The notes under the pieces: model-generated
The model's database searches: none
The model's input: the letters and a program-made list of their open reading frames with translations, nothing else
What the model was told of the DNA's origin: nothing
Program-made: the position numbers and the translations under genes
Shown here: one piece after another, positions 7,671-17,437 of the stretch
Numbering within the stretch: position 1 is the stretch's first letter
Layout: every line of letters starts with the position of its first letter
Assembly (NCBI GenBank): GCA_019359375.1
Contig: JAHHHL010000026.1
Location: 1 to 64,000 of the forward strand
Source: Lyngbya sp. HA4199-MV5
GTDB taxonomy: Bacteria; Cyanobacteriota; Cyanobacteriia; Leptolyngbyales; Leptolyngbyaceae
DNA: 64,000 nt
Direction of reading: 5' to 3'

Positions 7671-8190
7671 TCAGGGGCGATCGCCCTCTAACAAAAGCAG
7701 GAAATAGGGAGCGATCAATTCTAGTTGTCAGAATTTCAAACAGTGGAATAAGCCTTTGATTGTCACGACTATTGGAGTTACGTCAATAACACTGACATCT
7801 AGACTTTTGTGGGCTTAAAGATGGGATCGGCAGACTACATTCATCATGCCAACGCAACTGGTACCAATAAGCGAGCTATTAATTTATGTGAAGTAGGCTA
7901 TCAATTCATGCAAAAAGTATCCTTGCAGGTACCGTTGATTAGTCTCTATCATCATAGATTTAACAGTAACTTCCAGTAGTAAAAGGTTTCTCTACCGCAA
8001 CAATTTTCTTACCAGGTAATCTTGCTGATTCGACAAGATGAGATTACCAACACCTACACCAGTGAGCGTGCCTATGCTCCCCCAGCCCCAAAACTAAGTT
8101 TATCTGGACCTTGATCGAATGGACAGAGCAACGGTAAAGCTGCTCAATCAGATACGGGTTATGTTTCTACTCCCTCAGTCGTTTCCTTAA
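7671..8190. other. 520-bp stretch without an intact gene
   Basis: No frame is supported. The right end leads into a relic of an SpvB/TcdB-type toxin gene, so part of this stretch may be its decayed upstream sequence. Confidence 0.4.
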
Positions 8191-8295
8191 CCCAAAGGTG
8201 GAGTAATTCAAGGAATAGGTGAAAAGTTTGACATCAATCCAGCGATGGGAACAGGTTATTTAAGTATTCCAGTCACTTTTTCACTAGGGCTTTAG
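8191..8295 (+). pseudogene. relic of an SpvB/TcdB-type toxin N-terminus
   Basis: 35 codons read PKGGVIQGIGEKFDINPAMG then TGYLSIPVTFS before a stop. This resembles the conserved N-terminal motif of SpvB/TcdB-family insecticidal-toxin-like proteins (GGG-I-GIGEKF-NP-TG-GS-S-P). Nothing else of the normally very long protein is present, so this is a fragment. The identification rests on one motif. Confidence 0.45.
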
Positions 8296-8362
8296 TAAAT
8301 TATTTGGAAGTAATTTTTCTCTCTCAAATTGCTAAAACGTTTTTGGTCAATGCCTCCGAGGT

Positions 8363-9180
8363 TCAGACTGTTGCATAAACTCCGTTGGGATCACCAAGGG
8401 CACGCAACAGATCTCCCATCTCTTCTTGAACACCAGGGGTTGTTTCTATCAATTCAAGGCGCTGCTGAATTGATTCAATGCTTACTTGCACATATTTGAT
8501 TGAACAATTCAGCACTCGTGAAAAGATGGTTGCTATTTCTGGTAGCGTTAGATTTTCCGGTCCCATCAAATTACGAGTCTACTGTCCTACCCACCGATCA
8601 TCGAGAAGATAGTGTGCGGCAACATCACCAATGTCTCTGTACTAATCCAGGGAATATCATGATCGCTAGCATAGGGAAAATATATGGAGCGATCGTCTCG
8701 AATTGCCTCGATCTGCTCCAGAAAGTTTTCCATAAAGTAACCAGGACGCAAATGTACAACATTAGCAGCGGTTTGGTTGAAAATTGATTCTACGTCTCAA
8801 GTAAATGAGATGGTGCCCAGGTTTGGTTTTGTACCCGCACCGATGCTGGAAATGTTAACAACTCGCTTAATGTCGTTTTCACGTACTGCTTTCGCTCCAG
8901 CCGTTGCGGTTTGAGTGTACCAGTCACTTAAACTTGGAGCATCTAGCTTCGGGGGAGTCAGCCAAAACAAAGCATCTGCTTGTTGTGTTACCTGGATCAA
9001 TCCTTGAGTATCGTCACTGCTGACTGGCTCAACTGTAGCACCTTGAGCCGCTAGATCAGCCAATTTCTCTGGATGTCGCGCCAGAAGAACCGCTTCGGCT
9101 CCAGCCTGTATAATTTTCTCTGCAATGCGTCGTCCAACGTTACCAGAGGCGGCTGCAACGACAACTTTCGTTTCTTCCAC
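8363..9180 (-). pseudogene. NmrA-like NAD(P)-binding oxidoreductase, frameshifted
   Basis: The N-terminal half (from 9180) has the Rossmann motif VVVAAASGNVGRRIAEKII, then LLARHPEKLADL, ALFWLTPPK and RVVNISSIGAG, as in NmrA/TMR-like SDR proteins. The frame breaks near 8800 after GTKPNLGTI. The remainder is readable in other frames (HLRPGYFMENFLEQIEAIRD, then LMGPENLTLPEIATIFSRV). At least two shifts separate the pieces, so the gene is inactive. It sits at the left edge of the redox-enzyme cluster. Confidence 0.75.
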
Positions 9181-9189
9181 TCCTTTGCA

Positions 9190-9635
9190 TTACTCTGCAC
9201 TGACAGTTTGACGAGTGTTGCTCCATGTATCGAGAACGGCGCTAGGATTCCAGTATTCGCGGTAGTGAAAGATCTTTCCAGCCTTGGTTTCCAGGCGCAT
9301 CACATAGTCTTGTGATAGTGACGACCTGTTGCAGTCATCGTGGCTTCTCCATGTACTTCAGCAAAGAGAACATCAGGATTTGACGCTTGATATTGACGAA
9401 TGTTTGTAAAGGTCAAATTCTGCATCTGTGCGATCGCATTTTTCATGTAGTTGTAGATGGCGAGTTTGCCTTCTAGACGTTCGGGTGAATCGAGAGCAGC
9501 GGCATACGGAAACTCCACAACGGCATCTTCGGCAAGCAGGTCTGCCCAGGCTTGGATGTCCGTTGCGATTAGTGCTAGATGAGCAGTAAAAACCTGAGCA
9601 GTCATACTCTGCTCCATATTCTCTAATGGTTGCAT
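9190..9635 (-). pseudogene. SnoaL-like (NTF2-fold) protein with a frameshift
   Basis: Start at MQPLENME with GGAG upstream. The frame (HLALIATDIQAWADLL, VVEFPYAAALDSPERLEGK) ends prematurely at GRHYHKTM. A one-base shift restores the C-terminus (VMRLETKAGKIFHYREYWNP...) to a stop at 9190. The intact paralogue at 20256-20669 has QDYVGQFKVKDGKIVYYSEY at the same point, which supports a single-base deletion near 9312-9320. Confidence 0.75.
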
Positions 9636-9686
9636 CAGATTCTCCAGATGATCGTGGCTATACTTTAGCGACACACTTAATTTCAA

Positions 9687-10153
9687 TCATGAACTCAGGC
9701 AAATTGTCATAAACACCTCCGTTTACCGCTGAGGCAGGGAGAACGTTTATGTGAATTGACTTGAGCCAGGGATGGAAAACTGAACAGCAAAAATATGCTG
9801 AGCATGATTGTTGCTGAAATAATTCGCGGAGAGCATTGGAATGTAGAGAAAATTTTGTTCATTGGAAGTTTTCTCACGAGTTTTTCTTGAGTGATTAATT
9901 GGCTTGATGGTGTTGGGGCAATTGCTGTACTACAGCTATGTAATCCGCATTGCTCGGTATGAACCAGCAGATTTGCAGATTTGCCTGATCACCTTTGAGT
10001 TCAGAGGATTGCCTAATTTTCTCAAGCAACTCATTCAGGCGAAAAATAGCCTATGAAGAAACGTGCCTACATTTTTGTAGCACCATAGCGAGTGTGGCGA
10101 CGGGGCGAAGTCTGAGTGCCTGGCAGTGTTGCAACAAAAACCAGTTCGATTGT
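9687..10153. other. intergenic stretch, nothing firmly supported
   Basis: About 470 bp. A short minus-strand open frame around 9890-10040 (LNELLEKIRQSSELKGDQ...) could be a fragment of a gene, but I do not recognise it and it has no start. Confidence 0.35.
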
Positions 10154-10950
10154 TCAAGTGAGCAAAGCACGACCGTGAGGTTCATTGAAATCGATTATTG
10201 ATCCTTTTGGCACAATTTGATTCGGATTGGTGTCGGTCATACTCATGTAGTAACCACGTTTGATAATATCCAAGTCGCAGGTTGCTTTGACCTCAGGGCG
10301 CTGATAGAGATCCTTGAAATAATTCCACAGATTTGGATAGTCAACGATGCGCCGCAAATTGCATTTGAAGTGACTGTAATACACCGAATCAAAGCGATAC
10401 AGTGTCGTAAACAAACAAATGTCGGCTTCGGTTAGTTGATTCCCACAGAGATAGCGCTGTTTGCTTAAAACTGTTTCCCATCGACCAAGATGATCAAATA
10501 GTTCTGTCACGGCTGCTTTGTAGTCCGCTTGTGACGTTGCAAAACCAGCACGATACACTCCAACATTAATTGGAGCAAAGATAGCCTCGATCGTTTGATC
10601 AATTTTCTGCTGTAGATTGCTTGGATAAAGATCAATGTTGTGCGTTGATAATGCTGCAAACTCGACATCAAGCATTCGCATAATTTCGCGGAATTCATTG
10701 CTCACGATCGTTTGCTGCTGTTTATCCCATAGCACCGGGACAGTCACTCGTCCCGTAAATTTTGGAGCAGCTTTGAGACAGATCTCGCGCAAATACTGAG
10801 GGTGTGTAGAATTTTCAGAAAAGCTCCAACCTTGGTCGCCGAGAATTACATCTGCGTTCGACACAGAAATCACCGCATTCAATCCTTTGAGTTCCCGCAT
10901 GATCAGCGTTCGATACCCCACGGACAAGCCAAAGACGCATAGAGATGATA

Positions 10951-12056
10951 AGTAGGTAGACAAGAAAAGTTATAAGATGTAGGTGCTTATTTTTGATTTA
11001 TCTATGCCTGCCGCTCATCACATCGCACTCACCGCTGAAGAAGATCGCACATTGTACGAGTTAAGCTTGGCAGATGGGGTAGCGCGTCGCATCAAGCGCA
11101 GAGCGATTACGTTGCGACTGAACGCCAGCGGTTGGACAACGCCACAAATAGCCCAACATCTGCACCAATGCGAGCATACGGTGCGTCAAACGCTACAGCG
11201 TTGGCACGAGGGTGGACTGGGAGGACTGTGGGAGGCTCCCGGTCGTGGTGGCAAAACCAAATGGCAAAACGCGGACATCGAAGCGGTCGAAATTTGGCTA
11301 CAAGAACAACGCAGCTACACCAGCGTGCAGTTGTGTGAACGACTGGCGAGTGAACGAGGAGTTGTCTTGAGTGGGAATCAACTGGGGCGTATCTTACAAA
11401 AAAGGGCTACGTCTGTAAGCGCCTGAGGTACTGTCCGCCAGAGCCGACATCGCCTCAGTTCCATCGAGCCAAGCAAGCGGATTGGCAGTTGCTCCAGTTG
11501 TGGGCAGCGACAGGTGCGATTGTGCTCAAATACCTGGATGAAAGTGGATTTGAGCGATGCAGTCCGCTCAATTACAGCTACGTTCGCCGGGGTGTGCAAA
11601 AACGCATTACTCAAGCTAAAAGGCGAGGCAGACGCATTAGCGCTTTGGGACTGTGGGAACCGCAGCGCAGTTTCGAGTATGGATTGGTGATGGGCGGCTT
11701 TAACAGCGAGCGCTGCGTTGCCCTGATGGATTGGCAAGCCGAACGCGCTGCTCAACACTTCGCCACGACTGGACAACTGACCGTCGTAATTCAAGATGGT
11801 GCTTCATCGCACCGTAGCAAGCTTGCCCAACAACACTGGCAGGACAAGGATTGTTGATCTTTTTCCTGCCTCCCTACAGTCCACAGATGAATCGTATTGA
11901 AGACGAATGGTTACATCTCAAACGGGAGTCCTTCGCCAGTCGCTTATTTGAGGATGAATATGATCTTGCTTTGGCGTTAATTGAGGCAATTGAGCAGCGG
12001 GGGCACAAGGGCAATTATGCTGTTGAGCGTTTTAAGTTTATTCATGTCTAGCTACT
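10951..12056 (+). mobile_element. IS630-family insertion sequence, 1106 bp
   Basis: Terminal inverted repeats AGTAGGTAGACAAGAA (left) and AGTAGCTAGACATGAA (right, complement) bound the element. It is flanked by the dinucleotide TA at 10949-10950 and 12057-12058, the target duplication expected for IS630/Tc1-mariner elements. Comparison with the intact paralogue at 24470-24480 (GATAGCGTCC) shows the TA was the original target. Confidence 0.85.
11004..12051 (+). pseudogene. IS630 transposase in three frames
   Basis: The first part (MPAAHHIALTAEEDRTLYEL...) carries the HTH region and ends at 11426. The catalytic part starts only after a -1 shift at the A6G run near 11398 (CAAAAAAGGG), a plausible programmed frameshift site for this family. 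DDE residues are visible: YLDESGF, VIQDGASSHRS and NRIEDEWLHLK. A second shift near 11840-11846 separates the second and third catalytic parts. That one is not at an obvious slippery site, so the copy is probably dead. Confidence 0.8.
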
Positions 12057-12192
12057 TAGCGTCCTGCTTCTGCTTTGAATCCGCTCAAACCATCAGCAGT
12101 GATGCGATCGCGAAATGTTGTTGGCAGTTGATCAAGCTGATCGCGCCGCTCCCAATCAGTTTTCCATTCACTGTCGATCATCATAGCAATAC

Positions 12193-13173
12193 TCATGATC
12201 TTTCTCCATCGACATCCTGAATAAATTGGATCAGACCCTCAAAATAAACCTGCTGATCGTCGTAAATTGCTAAGTGACTGCCCTGCGGACAAAAGAGATA
12301 GCGTCCCTGTCCCACCGTTTTTGCCATCCATTCCAGATGTGCAGGGTTCATCGTGTCGTATCGGCTACCGATCACCAGCGTTGGCACAGCGATCGTGTCC
12401 AAGTCAGCAGTCCGATCCCAGTTTGAGAGCTTGCCCTTGATGCCCAGTTCGCTCGGTCCCTGGAGCGGCACATAAATGTCTGGATTGAGGTGCTTGAGGG
12501 TGCGGTTTAGGGGTTCAACCCATTGATCGGGCGGCATCCGCAGCACATGATGAACGTAGTGGTGTGGAATCAAGAGTTCCATGTAGCGCGGATTCTCATA
12601 GTCTTCCTGTGCTTCTATTTGCTGGATTTCAGCCACGACCTCTGGGTTCATGGCGGGCATGAGCACCTGCTGGGCGTACTCGTTGTAAGCGGGGGCGCTC
12701 GCCATCATGTTGGAGATGATCAGTCCTTTCAGGTGCTGTTGATATTTCAGAGCATATTCGATCACCAGAATCCCGCCCCACGAGTGACCGTAGAGGTAGA
12801 AATTATCTTGATCCAAACCCAGAGATTGGCGCACCTGTTCAACTTCTTCGACAAACCGAGGCAGCTCCCAGAGGTCTGGCTCGCTGGGTTGATCGCTGTA
12901 GTAAGAGCCGAGTTGATCATAGTAGTAGAACTCAAACCCAACCTGGGGAAAGTAGCTATCAAATGCCTCCAGATACTCATGGGTCATCCCCGGTCCACCA
13001 TGCAGCAAGAGTACTTTGATGGTCGGATGATTGCCAATCCGTTTTGTCCAGACTCGGAATGTCCCTTTTGGAGTTTCGATTGGAATCATCTGCACACCAC
13101 CCGTGAGAATATCGTTGCGATTCGCTTCAGAGAACTCGCGACGTAAACCGTGTTCACTCAAATCGGTGTTCAT
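12193..13173 (-). CDS. proline iminopeptidase-like alpha/beta hydrolase
   Basis: About 326 residues from the ATG with AAGGAG 10 nt upstream (MNTDLSEHGLRREF). Landmarks of the proline iminopeptidase (S33) group: LLLHGGPGMTHEYL oxyanion region, the nucleophile elbow LYGHSWGG, an aspartate near IGSRYDTMNP and a histidine in CPQGSHLAIYDD. Substrate is unknown. It overlaps the start of the split glutathione-transferase gene (ATGA), so the two were an operon before IS630 arrived. Confidence 0.85.
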   Translation of the reverse strand: MNTDLSEHGLRREFSEANRNDILTGGVQMIPIETPKGTFRVWTKRIGNHPTIKVLLLHGGPGMTHEYLEAFDSYFPQVGFEFYYYDQLGSYYSDQPSEPDLWELPRFVEEVEQVRQSLGLDQDNFYLYGHSWGGILVIEYALKYQQHLKGLIISNMMASAPAYNEYAQQVLMPAMNPEVVAEIQQIEAQEDYENPRYMELLIPHHYVHHVLRMPPDQWVEPLNRTLKHLNPDIYVPLQGPSELGIKGKLSNWDRTADLDTIAVPTLVIGSRYDTMNPAHLEWMAKTVGQGRYLFCPQGSHLAIYDDQQVYFEGLIQFIQDVDGERS

Positions 13174-13187
13174 CGTTTCCGTTCTCC

Positions 13188-13670
13188 TTATGGTTTCCAG
13201 GGAAGTGGAGATCGATAGGGATTCTCTCGCGTATCCAGCACTTCCCACGTCACAGGATTGACCCGCCCTGTAATGGGGATGTTGTAGCGTCGTTGTAAAT
13301 CTCTCACCGCAGCCTGTGTAATCGCACCATAGGCACCATCAACAACGGCACCACTCGGATTTCCCAACCTGACTCCAGCAGCACCTAAGAAGCCATTGTC
13401 CGAGAGAATTTGCTGCAACATTCGCACGCTTCTGCCGCGATCGCCCCGTCTCAAGGTTGGCAATGTGAGATCCGTGTAGGCAGTAGCAATCAGGATGGGA
13501 GAGGTTTGAGGTGGAGGGGTAGCGATTAGCGCAGAGCGCAACTCCGAAGGAACCGCTGGATGCATTCGCAAAACCCCAACCAATCCTGTTGTAGCGATGA
13601 TTGATAGAGTGATTTTAGCAAGCATAGCAGTGATTCTAGAAATTGCACCTCGTGTTATGGTCAATTTCAT
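13188..13670 (-). CDS. exported peptidoglycan-binding-domain protein
   Basis: 160 residues from MKLTITRG with AGGAG upstream. There is an N-terminal signal-like segment (about 8-35), then a PG_binding_1 domain (about 70-140: LRRGDRGRSVRMLQQIL, DGAYGAITQAAVRDLQRRY, GRVNPVTWEVL). Such domains bind cell wall. No catalytic domain accompanies it. It lies between the hydrolase and the FAD oxidase genes with short spacings, so it is likely cotranscribed, although its job in a redox cluster is unclear. Confidence 0.8.
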   Translation of the reverse strand: MKLTITRGAISRITAMLAKITLSIIATTGLVGVLRMHPAVPSELRSALIATPPPQTSPILIATAYTDLTLPTLRRGDRGRSVRMLQQILSDNGFLGAAGVRLGNPSGAVVDGAYGAITQAAVRDLQRRYNIPITGRVNPVTWEVLDTRENPYRSPLPWKP

Positions 13671-13698
13671 CTTCTTTCTCCTGTTTGTCGCTATCAAC

Positions 13699-15156
13699 TC
13701 ACTTCACTGTTCCAGCAAGTGTTGCTGAGGCAGTGGGCTTGATGTTCTGATTCAGTCCAAACAAATTGGTTGGGTCGTACTGATTCTTGAGCGCCACCAG
13801 GCGATCGTAGATTGCAGGGGGATAAACATCATGCATCCGCTGCGCTACCTCGTCTACGACGAAGCCCACATAAACCCCGTTGGCATGGGGCATGAGCGCC
13901 TGAAAAACTTGCTGGGTGCGGGCATGGAGACTGGCAGCATCAACCGATAACGGCGCGAAATGGGTAATCAATACCATGCCCTGTTTATCGCGGTGTGCAA
14001 AGGCGGTTGCATCGGGTGCGACTCGACTCATTGCGCCGCCGAGAACCCATAGAGAAACTATTGTTTCCGGCGACATGACGGACTGAGAGGCTTCGACTAA
14101 CCTGTGCAACATCTCATCTGAGAATGTCTCGAAGAACTGCGATCGCCCATAATGTTGCAAGCCGCGAACTTCTCCAACCTCTGTCAGCGCGAAAATTTGT
14201 GGATAGGGCATCGGTGCGATCAAATCCGCGATCGGGGTCGCCAACTGACGCAGCGGAGCCACAACCCGCTCACCTTCACTGAGATCGCCCGTGTAGCAAA
14301 CCAGAATGCCCACGATCGGGGTGCCCTGCTTGTCGGGTGGAATGAAGGGAGCAGGGGGAGCCAGTGCCAGCATTGCCTGGGTCGAAAGTTCATCTGGGGC
14401 AGCGACGGATAGACGAGCGTACTCTTTGAGAATGCGCTCTGCCTCCGTTGCCTCGTAAAACACGATCCCGCCCAGAACGGTTCCGCCTGGGTGCAGATCG
14501 ACCTCAAATGCGGTGGCAATGCCAAAGTTGCCGCCGCCGCCGCGCAGTCCCCAAAATAGTTCGGGATTTTCATCTGCGCTGGCACGCAGGAGTTGTCCAT
14601 CCGCCGTCACCAGTTCTACCGATCGCACCCGGTCAATGGATAAACCATAAGCACGAACCATCCAACCAACCCCGCCGCCGAGGAGCAAGCCACCCACCCC
14701 GACAGAAGCAACATTGCCCGCAGTCATTGCCAGACCAAAAGGTTGGAGCGCATTGGAAACCTCGCCCCAGGTAAGCCCAGGTTCCAGACGAGCCGTGTGA
14801 TTCACCGGGTCGATCGTCATCTTCCTCAGATGAGCAAGGTCAATCACCAGTCCACCATCGTTGGTACTATATCCAGCGATACTATGTCCTCCGCTCCGCA
14901 CAGAGAGGAGCATTCCTTGCTCCCGTGCAAAATTGACCGCAATTCTGACATCTTCGGCATCTGCACAACGCACAATCGCAGCAGGATAGCAATCGAAGTT
15001 ACCGCTCCAGATTTTCCGCGCTGTCTCATAAGCTGCATCTCCTGGCAGGATTACTTCACCCCGCACAATTGAGGTCAGTTTATCCATCATCTGCTCATTG
15101 ATCTGTCGCCTCTCTGGTTCATTTGGGTTGTATTGAACAGTATCTTGATATGTCAT
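13699..15156 (-). CDS. FAD-linked oxidase (VAO/BBE family)
   Basis: 485 residues. The PCMH FAD-binding domain has the RSGGHSIAGYS motif carrying the His for covalent FAD, GGLVIDLAHLRKM, and GVGGLLLGGGVGWM. The position often occupied by the second covalent-link Cys is Ser (GLSIDRV), so a single His linkage is expected. The BBE C-terminal motif is NLFGLNQNI. Family members oxidise sugars, alkaloids or other alcohols; the substrate is not predictable. A copy of the 49-bp promoter-like element lies 30-78 bp upstream of the start. Confidence 0.88.
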   Translation of the reverse strand: MTYQDTVQYNPNEPERRQINEQMMDKLTSIVRGEVILPGDAAYETARKIWSGNFDCYPAAIVRCADAEDVRIAVNFAREQGMLLSVRSGGHSIAGYSTNDGGLVIDLAHLRKMTIDPVNHTARLEPGLTWGEVSNALQPFGLAMTAGNVASVGVGGLLLGGGVGWMVRAYGLSIDRVRSVELVTADGQLLRASADENPELFWGLRGGGGNFGIATAFEVDLHPGGTVLGGIVFYEATEAERILKEYARLSVAAPDELSTQAMLALAPPAPFIPPDKQGTPIVGILVCYTGDLSEGERVVAPLRQLATPIADLIAPMPYPQIFALTEVGEVRGLQHYGRSQFFETFSDEMLHRLVEASQSVMSPETIVSLWVLGGAMSRVAPDATAFAHRDKQGMVLITHFAPLSVDAASLHARTQQVFQALMPHANGVYVGFVVDEVAQRMHDVYPPAIYDRLVALKNQYDPTNLFGLNQNIKPTASATLAGTVK

Positions 15157-15185
15157 GAGTTGTTTCCTTGTTCTTCCACTTGTTT

Positions 15186-15234
15186 ATCTGAAGTGTAGTC
15201 AGTACTAATGCTTGGCTGCTTTCAAATTCTTACG
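15186..15234 (-). promoter_or_regulatory. repeated 49-bp promoter-like element, copy 1
   Basis: On the minus strand it reads CGTAAGAATTTGAAAG, a variable middle with AGCATT and AGTACT, then TACACTTCAGAT. It lies just upstream of the FAD oxidase gene. Shared with six other sites in this window. Confidence 0.65.
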
Positions 15235-15244
15235 ATGATTTGTC

Positions 15245-15280
15245 AGTTGTGTGGGGTGTGGGGTGTAGGGTGTGAGGTGT
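15245..15280 (+). repeat. G/T-rich simple repeat
   Basis: Imperfect repeats of GTGTGGGG(T) with G-tracts at 15253-15256, 15260-15263 and 15268-15270, plus a final GG. Three full tracts give only marginal quadruplex potential. Confidence 0.5.
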
Positions 15281-15318
15281 ATACCACAACCAAATTCGCA
15301 AGATTGTGGTGTACCGAT

Positions 15319-16440
15319 CTAAGCACCACTGCAGGATGCATGATAGGTGGGAAAGTCGGTGTAGCCTTCTTGTTCAGAGGTAAACCAAATACTCGGATCG
15401 GGAGGTGGATTGAGTGTCCATCCATTCGTGAATCGCTCTACTAAATCTGGATTGCTGATGATGGAGCGCCCAAAGGCAACCAAGTCAGCATTGCCAGAGG
15501 CGATCGCAGCACTTGCAGTTTCTTCTGTATAGCCACCATTCGCCATGATTGCGCCCGTAAACACGTTACGAAATTCGGCTAATACCATCGGCTCTCCCAG
15601 TTCATGAAAGCCATTGAATTCCAGTCCATCGATCAAAGACAAATAGCTCAAACCGTATTCATTCAACTGTTGAGCCACATAGAGAAAGGTTTCCCGAAAA
15701 TCTGGAGAACCCATGTCATTGTAAGTACTGTTGGGAGACAGTCTTACCCCCACTCGATGGGCAGGAAATACACTCAGAACTGCCTCGACAATTTCTTTGA
15801 GAAAGCGATAGCGGTTCTCCAAACTACCCCCATATCGATCGGTACGCCGATTGGTTTTCGATTGCAAAAATTGATTGATTAAATAGCCATTGGCTGCGTG
15901 AATTTCCACGCCATCAAAACCAGCCTCCTCAGCATATTGAGCAGCCTGCCAATAATCTGCTACCACACCAGAAATCTCCTCTGTCTCCAGGGCGCGGGGC
16001 GTTTCGTAGGGTTGTTTGCCGATCGGGGTATGGCTCTCACTTCCAGTGAATCTGACCGCAGATGCAGAAACAGGCAATTCACCGTTTTCCTGAAAACCCC
16101 TGTGGGAGGCTCGCCCCGTGTGCCATAGTTGTAAGAAGATCGGCGTACCCTTGACATGGACAGCATCAACGACTTGCTTCCAGGCTTGCGTCTGCTCTCT
16201 TGAGTAAATGCCGGGACTATTCAGCCAACCCTCTGCCTGCTTTGAGATGGTGGTCGCTTCAGATACGATTAAACCAACAGAAGCCCGTTGAGCGTAATAT
16301 TCTGCCATCAACGCATTCGGGATGCGCTCCTGACCTGCTCGTCCACGAGTTAGAGCAGCCATTACAACTCGATTTTTGAGCGGCAAGCCTGCTAAATTAA
16401 AAGGGCTGAGTAAGGTTGGAGTCGGTGTTTGAGTGGTCAT
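15319..16440 (-). CDS. Old Yellow Enzyme family NADH:flavin oxidoreductase
   Basis: 373 residues, the typical length for the NemA/OPR group. TIM-barrel FMN enzyme: N-terminal LLSPFNLAGLPLKNRVVMAA, LQLWHTGRASH, the substrate-binding EIHAANGYLINQFL, TDRYGGSLENRYRF and the phosphate-binding FGRSIISNPDLV. Such enzymes reduce activated C=C bonds or nitro compounds with NAD(P)H. It is monocistronic or the head of a short unit, between an SDR relic and the FAD oxidase. Confidence 0.92.
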   Translation of the reverse strand: MTTQTPTPTLLSPFNLAGLPLKNRVVMAALTRGRAGQERIPNALMAEYYAQRASVGLIVSEATTISKQAEGWLNSPGIYSREQTQAWKQVVDAVHVKGTPIFLQLWHTGRASHRGFQENGELPVSASAVRFTGSESHTPIGKQPYETPRALETEEISGVVADYWQAAQYAEEAGFDGVEIHAANGYLINQFLQSKTNRRTDRYGGSLENRYRFLKEIVEAVLSVFPAHRVGVRLSPNSTYNDMGSPDFRETFLYVAQQLNEYGLSYLSLIDGLEFNGFHELGEPMVLAEFRNVFTGAIMANGGYTEETASAAIASGNADLVAFGRSIISNPDLVERFTNGWTLNPPPDPSIWFTSEQEGYTDFPTYHASCSGA

Positions 16441-16497
16441 GTATGTTTACCTGAAAAGATGCATTGATTTCTTGAGTTTTTTCACCTTCTACGTCGA

Positions 16498-16634
16498 GTC
16501 TGTTTGAGAAGACAACTTTTGCACCAGCAGTACCAAACGCGCGCTGCTTCGCAGATATCGCAAGGGTCTCTGTTACTCAACTAATTCATGATGCGGTTCC
16601 TGTGACTAACGCCACTTGTTTCTGAAGCATCATT
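16498..16634 (-). pseudogene. relic of an SDR gene N-terminus
   Basis: About 137 bp align by eye with the first ~35 codons of the intact SDR at 22786-23541: shared GTGACTAACGCCACTT, TGAAGCATCATTGTG versus TGAAGTATCATTGTG, and AACTTTTGCACCAGCAG versus GACTTTTGCACCCGCAA. The rest of the gene is missing. It suggests paralogous SDR genes have been lost by deletion here. Confidence 0.6.
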
Positions 16635-16662
16635 GTGTGTCTCTCGGTATCGTGAACTAGAA

Positions 16663-17424
16663 CTATAGCGATTGACCACCGGAAATTTCGATTCTTTGTC
16701 CAGTGATCCATCGGTTCCCTTCAGAGAGCAATAACACAACCGCATCTCCAATATCATCGGGTTCACCCACCCGACCCAAAGCGGTTTGCGACGCGATCAT
16801 CTTGTTAATTTCTGGGTTGTTCTGCACAACACTTCCCTCAGTGGCGATCGCGCCCGGAACGATTACATTCACTGTGATTTGTCGATGTCCCAATTCCTTT
16901 GCTAAGGATCGAGTCAGAACCTCAATCGCGCCCTTTGCGCTGGCATAGGTAGCTCGTCCTGGGGATATGACGTGGGCAAGAAACGATGAAACATTCACGA
17001 TTCGTCCACCCTCTTTGAGCAACGGCAGCAACTTCTGAGTGAGAAAGAAGACACCCTTAAAGTTAACTTTGAGTAATCGATCAAATTCCTCTTCCGTTGT
17101 TTCTGCAAATAGTGAGTTTTGAGAAATTCCAGCGTTATTGATCAGGAAATCAAACTGCTCGGTTTCCCATGTGTTTTGCAGAGCTTGCTTAAGTTGCACC
17201 ACAAACCCATCCAAGGTTTTAATGTTGCCGATATCGAGTTGCAATGCCACTGCTTTACCGCCCATTGTTTCAATTGCAGAGACGACAGATTTTGCTTCTG
17301 CCTCACTGTTGAGATAGGTCACAATGACACCCACCCCTTTTTTCGCAAGCGCCAGAGCAGTATTCTTGCCCAGTCCTCGACTTGCTCCGGTCACTAAAGC
17401 GATTTTTGCTTTGTGATCTGTCAT
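16663..17424 (-). CDS. short-chain dehydrogenase/reductase (FabG-like)
   Basis: 253 residues from MTDHKAKI, chosen for its AGAGGA site. Classical SDR: cofactor motif VTGASRGLG, LINNAGIS, catalytic Ser in VNVSSFLA, YASAK catalytic Tyr/Lys, and PGAIATE. An NAD(P)-dependent carbonyl/alcohol conversion is expected; substrate unknown. It directly follows the broken medium-chain reductase on the same strand with 13 bp spacing, so they were cotranscribed. Confidence 0.9.
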   Translation of the reverse strand: MTDHKAKIALVTGASRGLGKNTALALAKKGVGVIVTYLNSEAEAKSVVSAIETMGGKAVALQLDIGNIKTLDGFVVQLKQALQNTWETEQFDFLINNAGISQNSLFAETTEEEFDRLLKVNFKGVFFLTQKLLPLLKEGGRIVNVSSFLAHVISPGRATYASAKGAIEVLTRSLAKELGHRQITVNVIVPGAIATEGSVVQNNPEINKMIASQTALGRVGEPDDIGDAVVLLLSEGNRWITGQRIEISGGQSL

Positions 17425-17437
17425 TGTCGTATCCTCT

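Larger units (their letters stand above)
10154..12196 (-). pseudogene. glutathionyl-hydroquinone reductase gene split by IS630
   Basis: Paralogue of the intact gene at 23632-24615. The N-terminus lies at 12060-12196 (MSIAMMIDSEWK..., PTTFRDRITADGLSGFKAEAGR), with its ATG overlapping the stop of the hydrolase at 12193 as ATGA and GGAGA upstream. The rest continues at 10948 (YHLYASLACPW). Apart from the insertion, a one-base shift follows the catalytic LACPW motif, after which TLIMRELKGL and the C-terminal helical domain are intact to 10154. The gene is therefore doubly broken. Confidence 0.85.
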
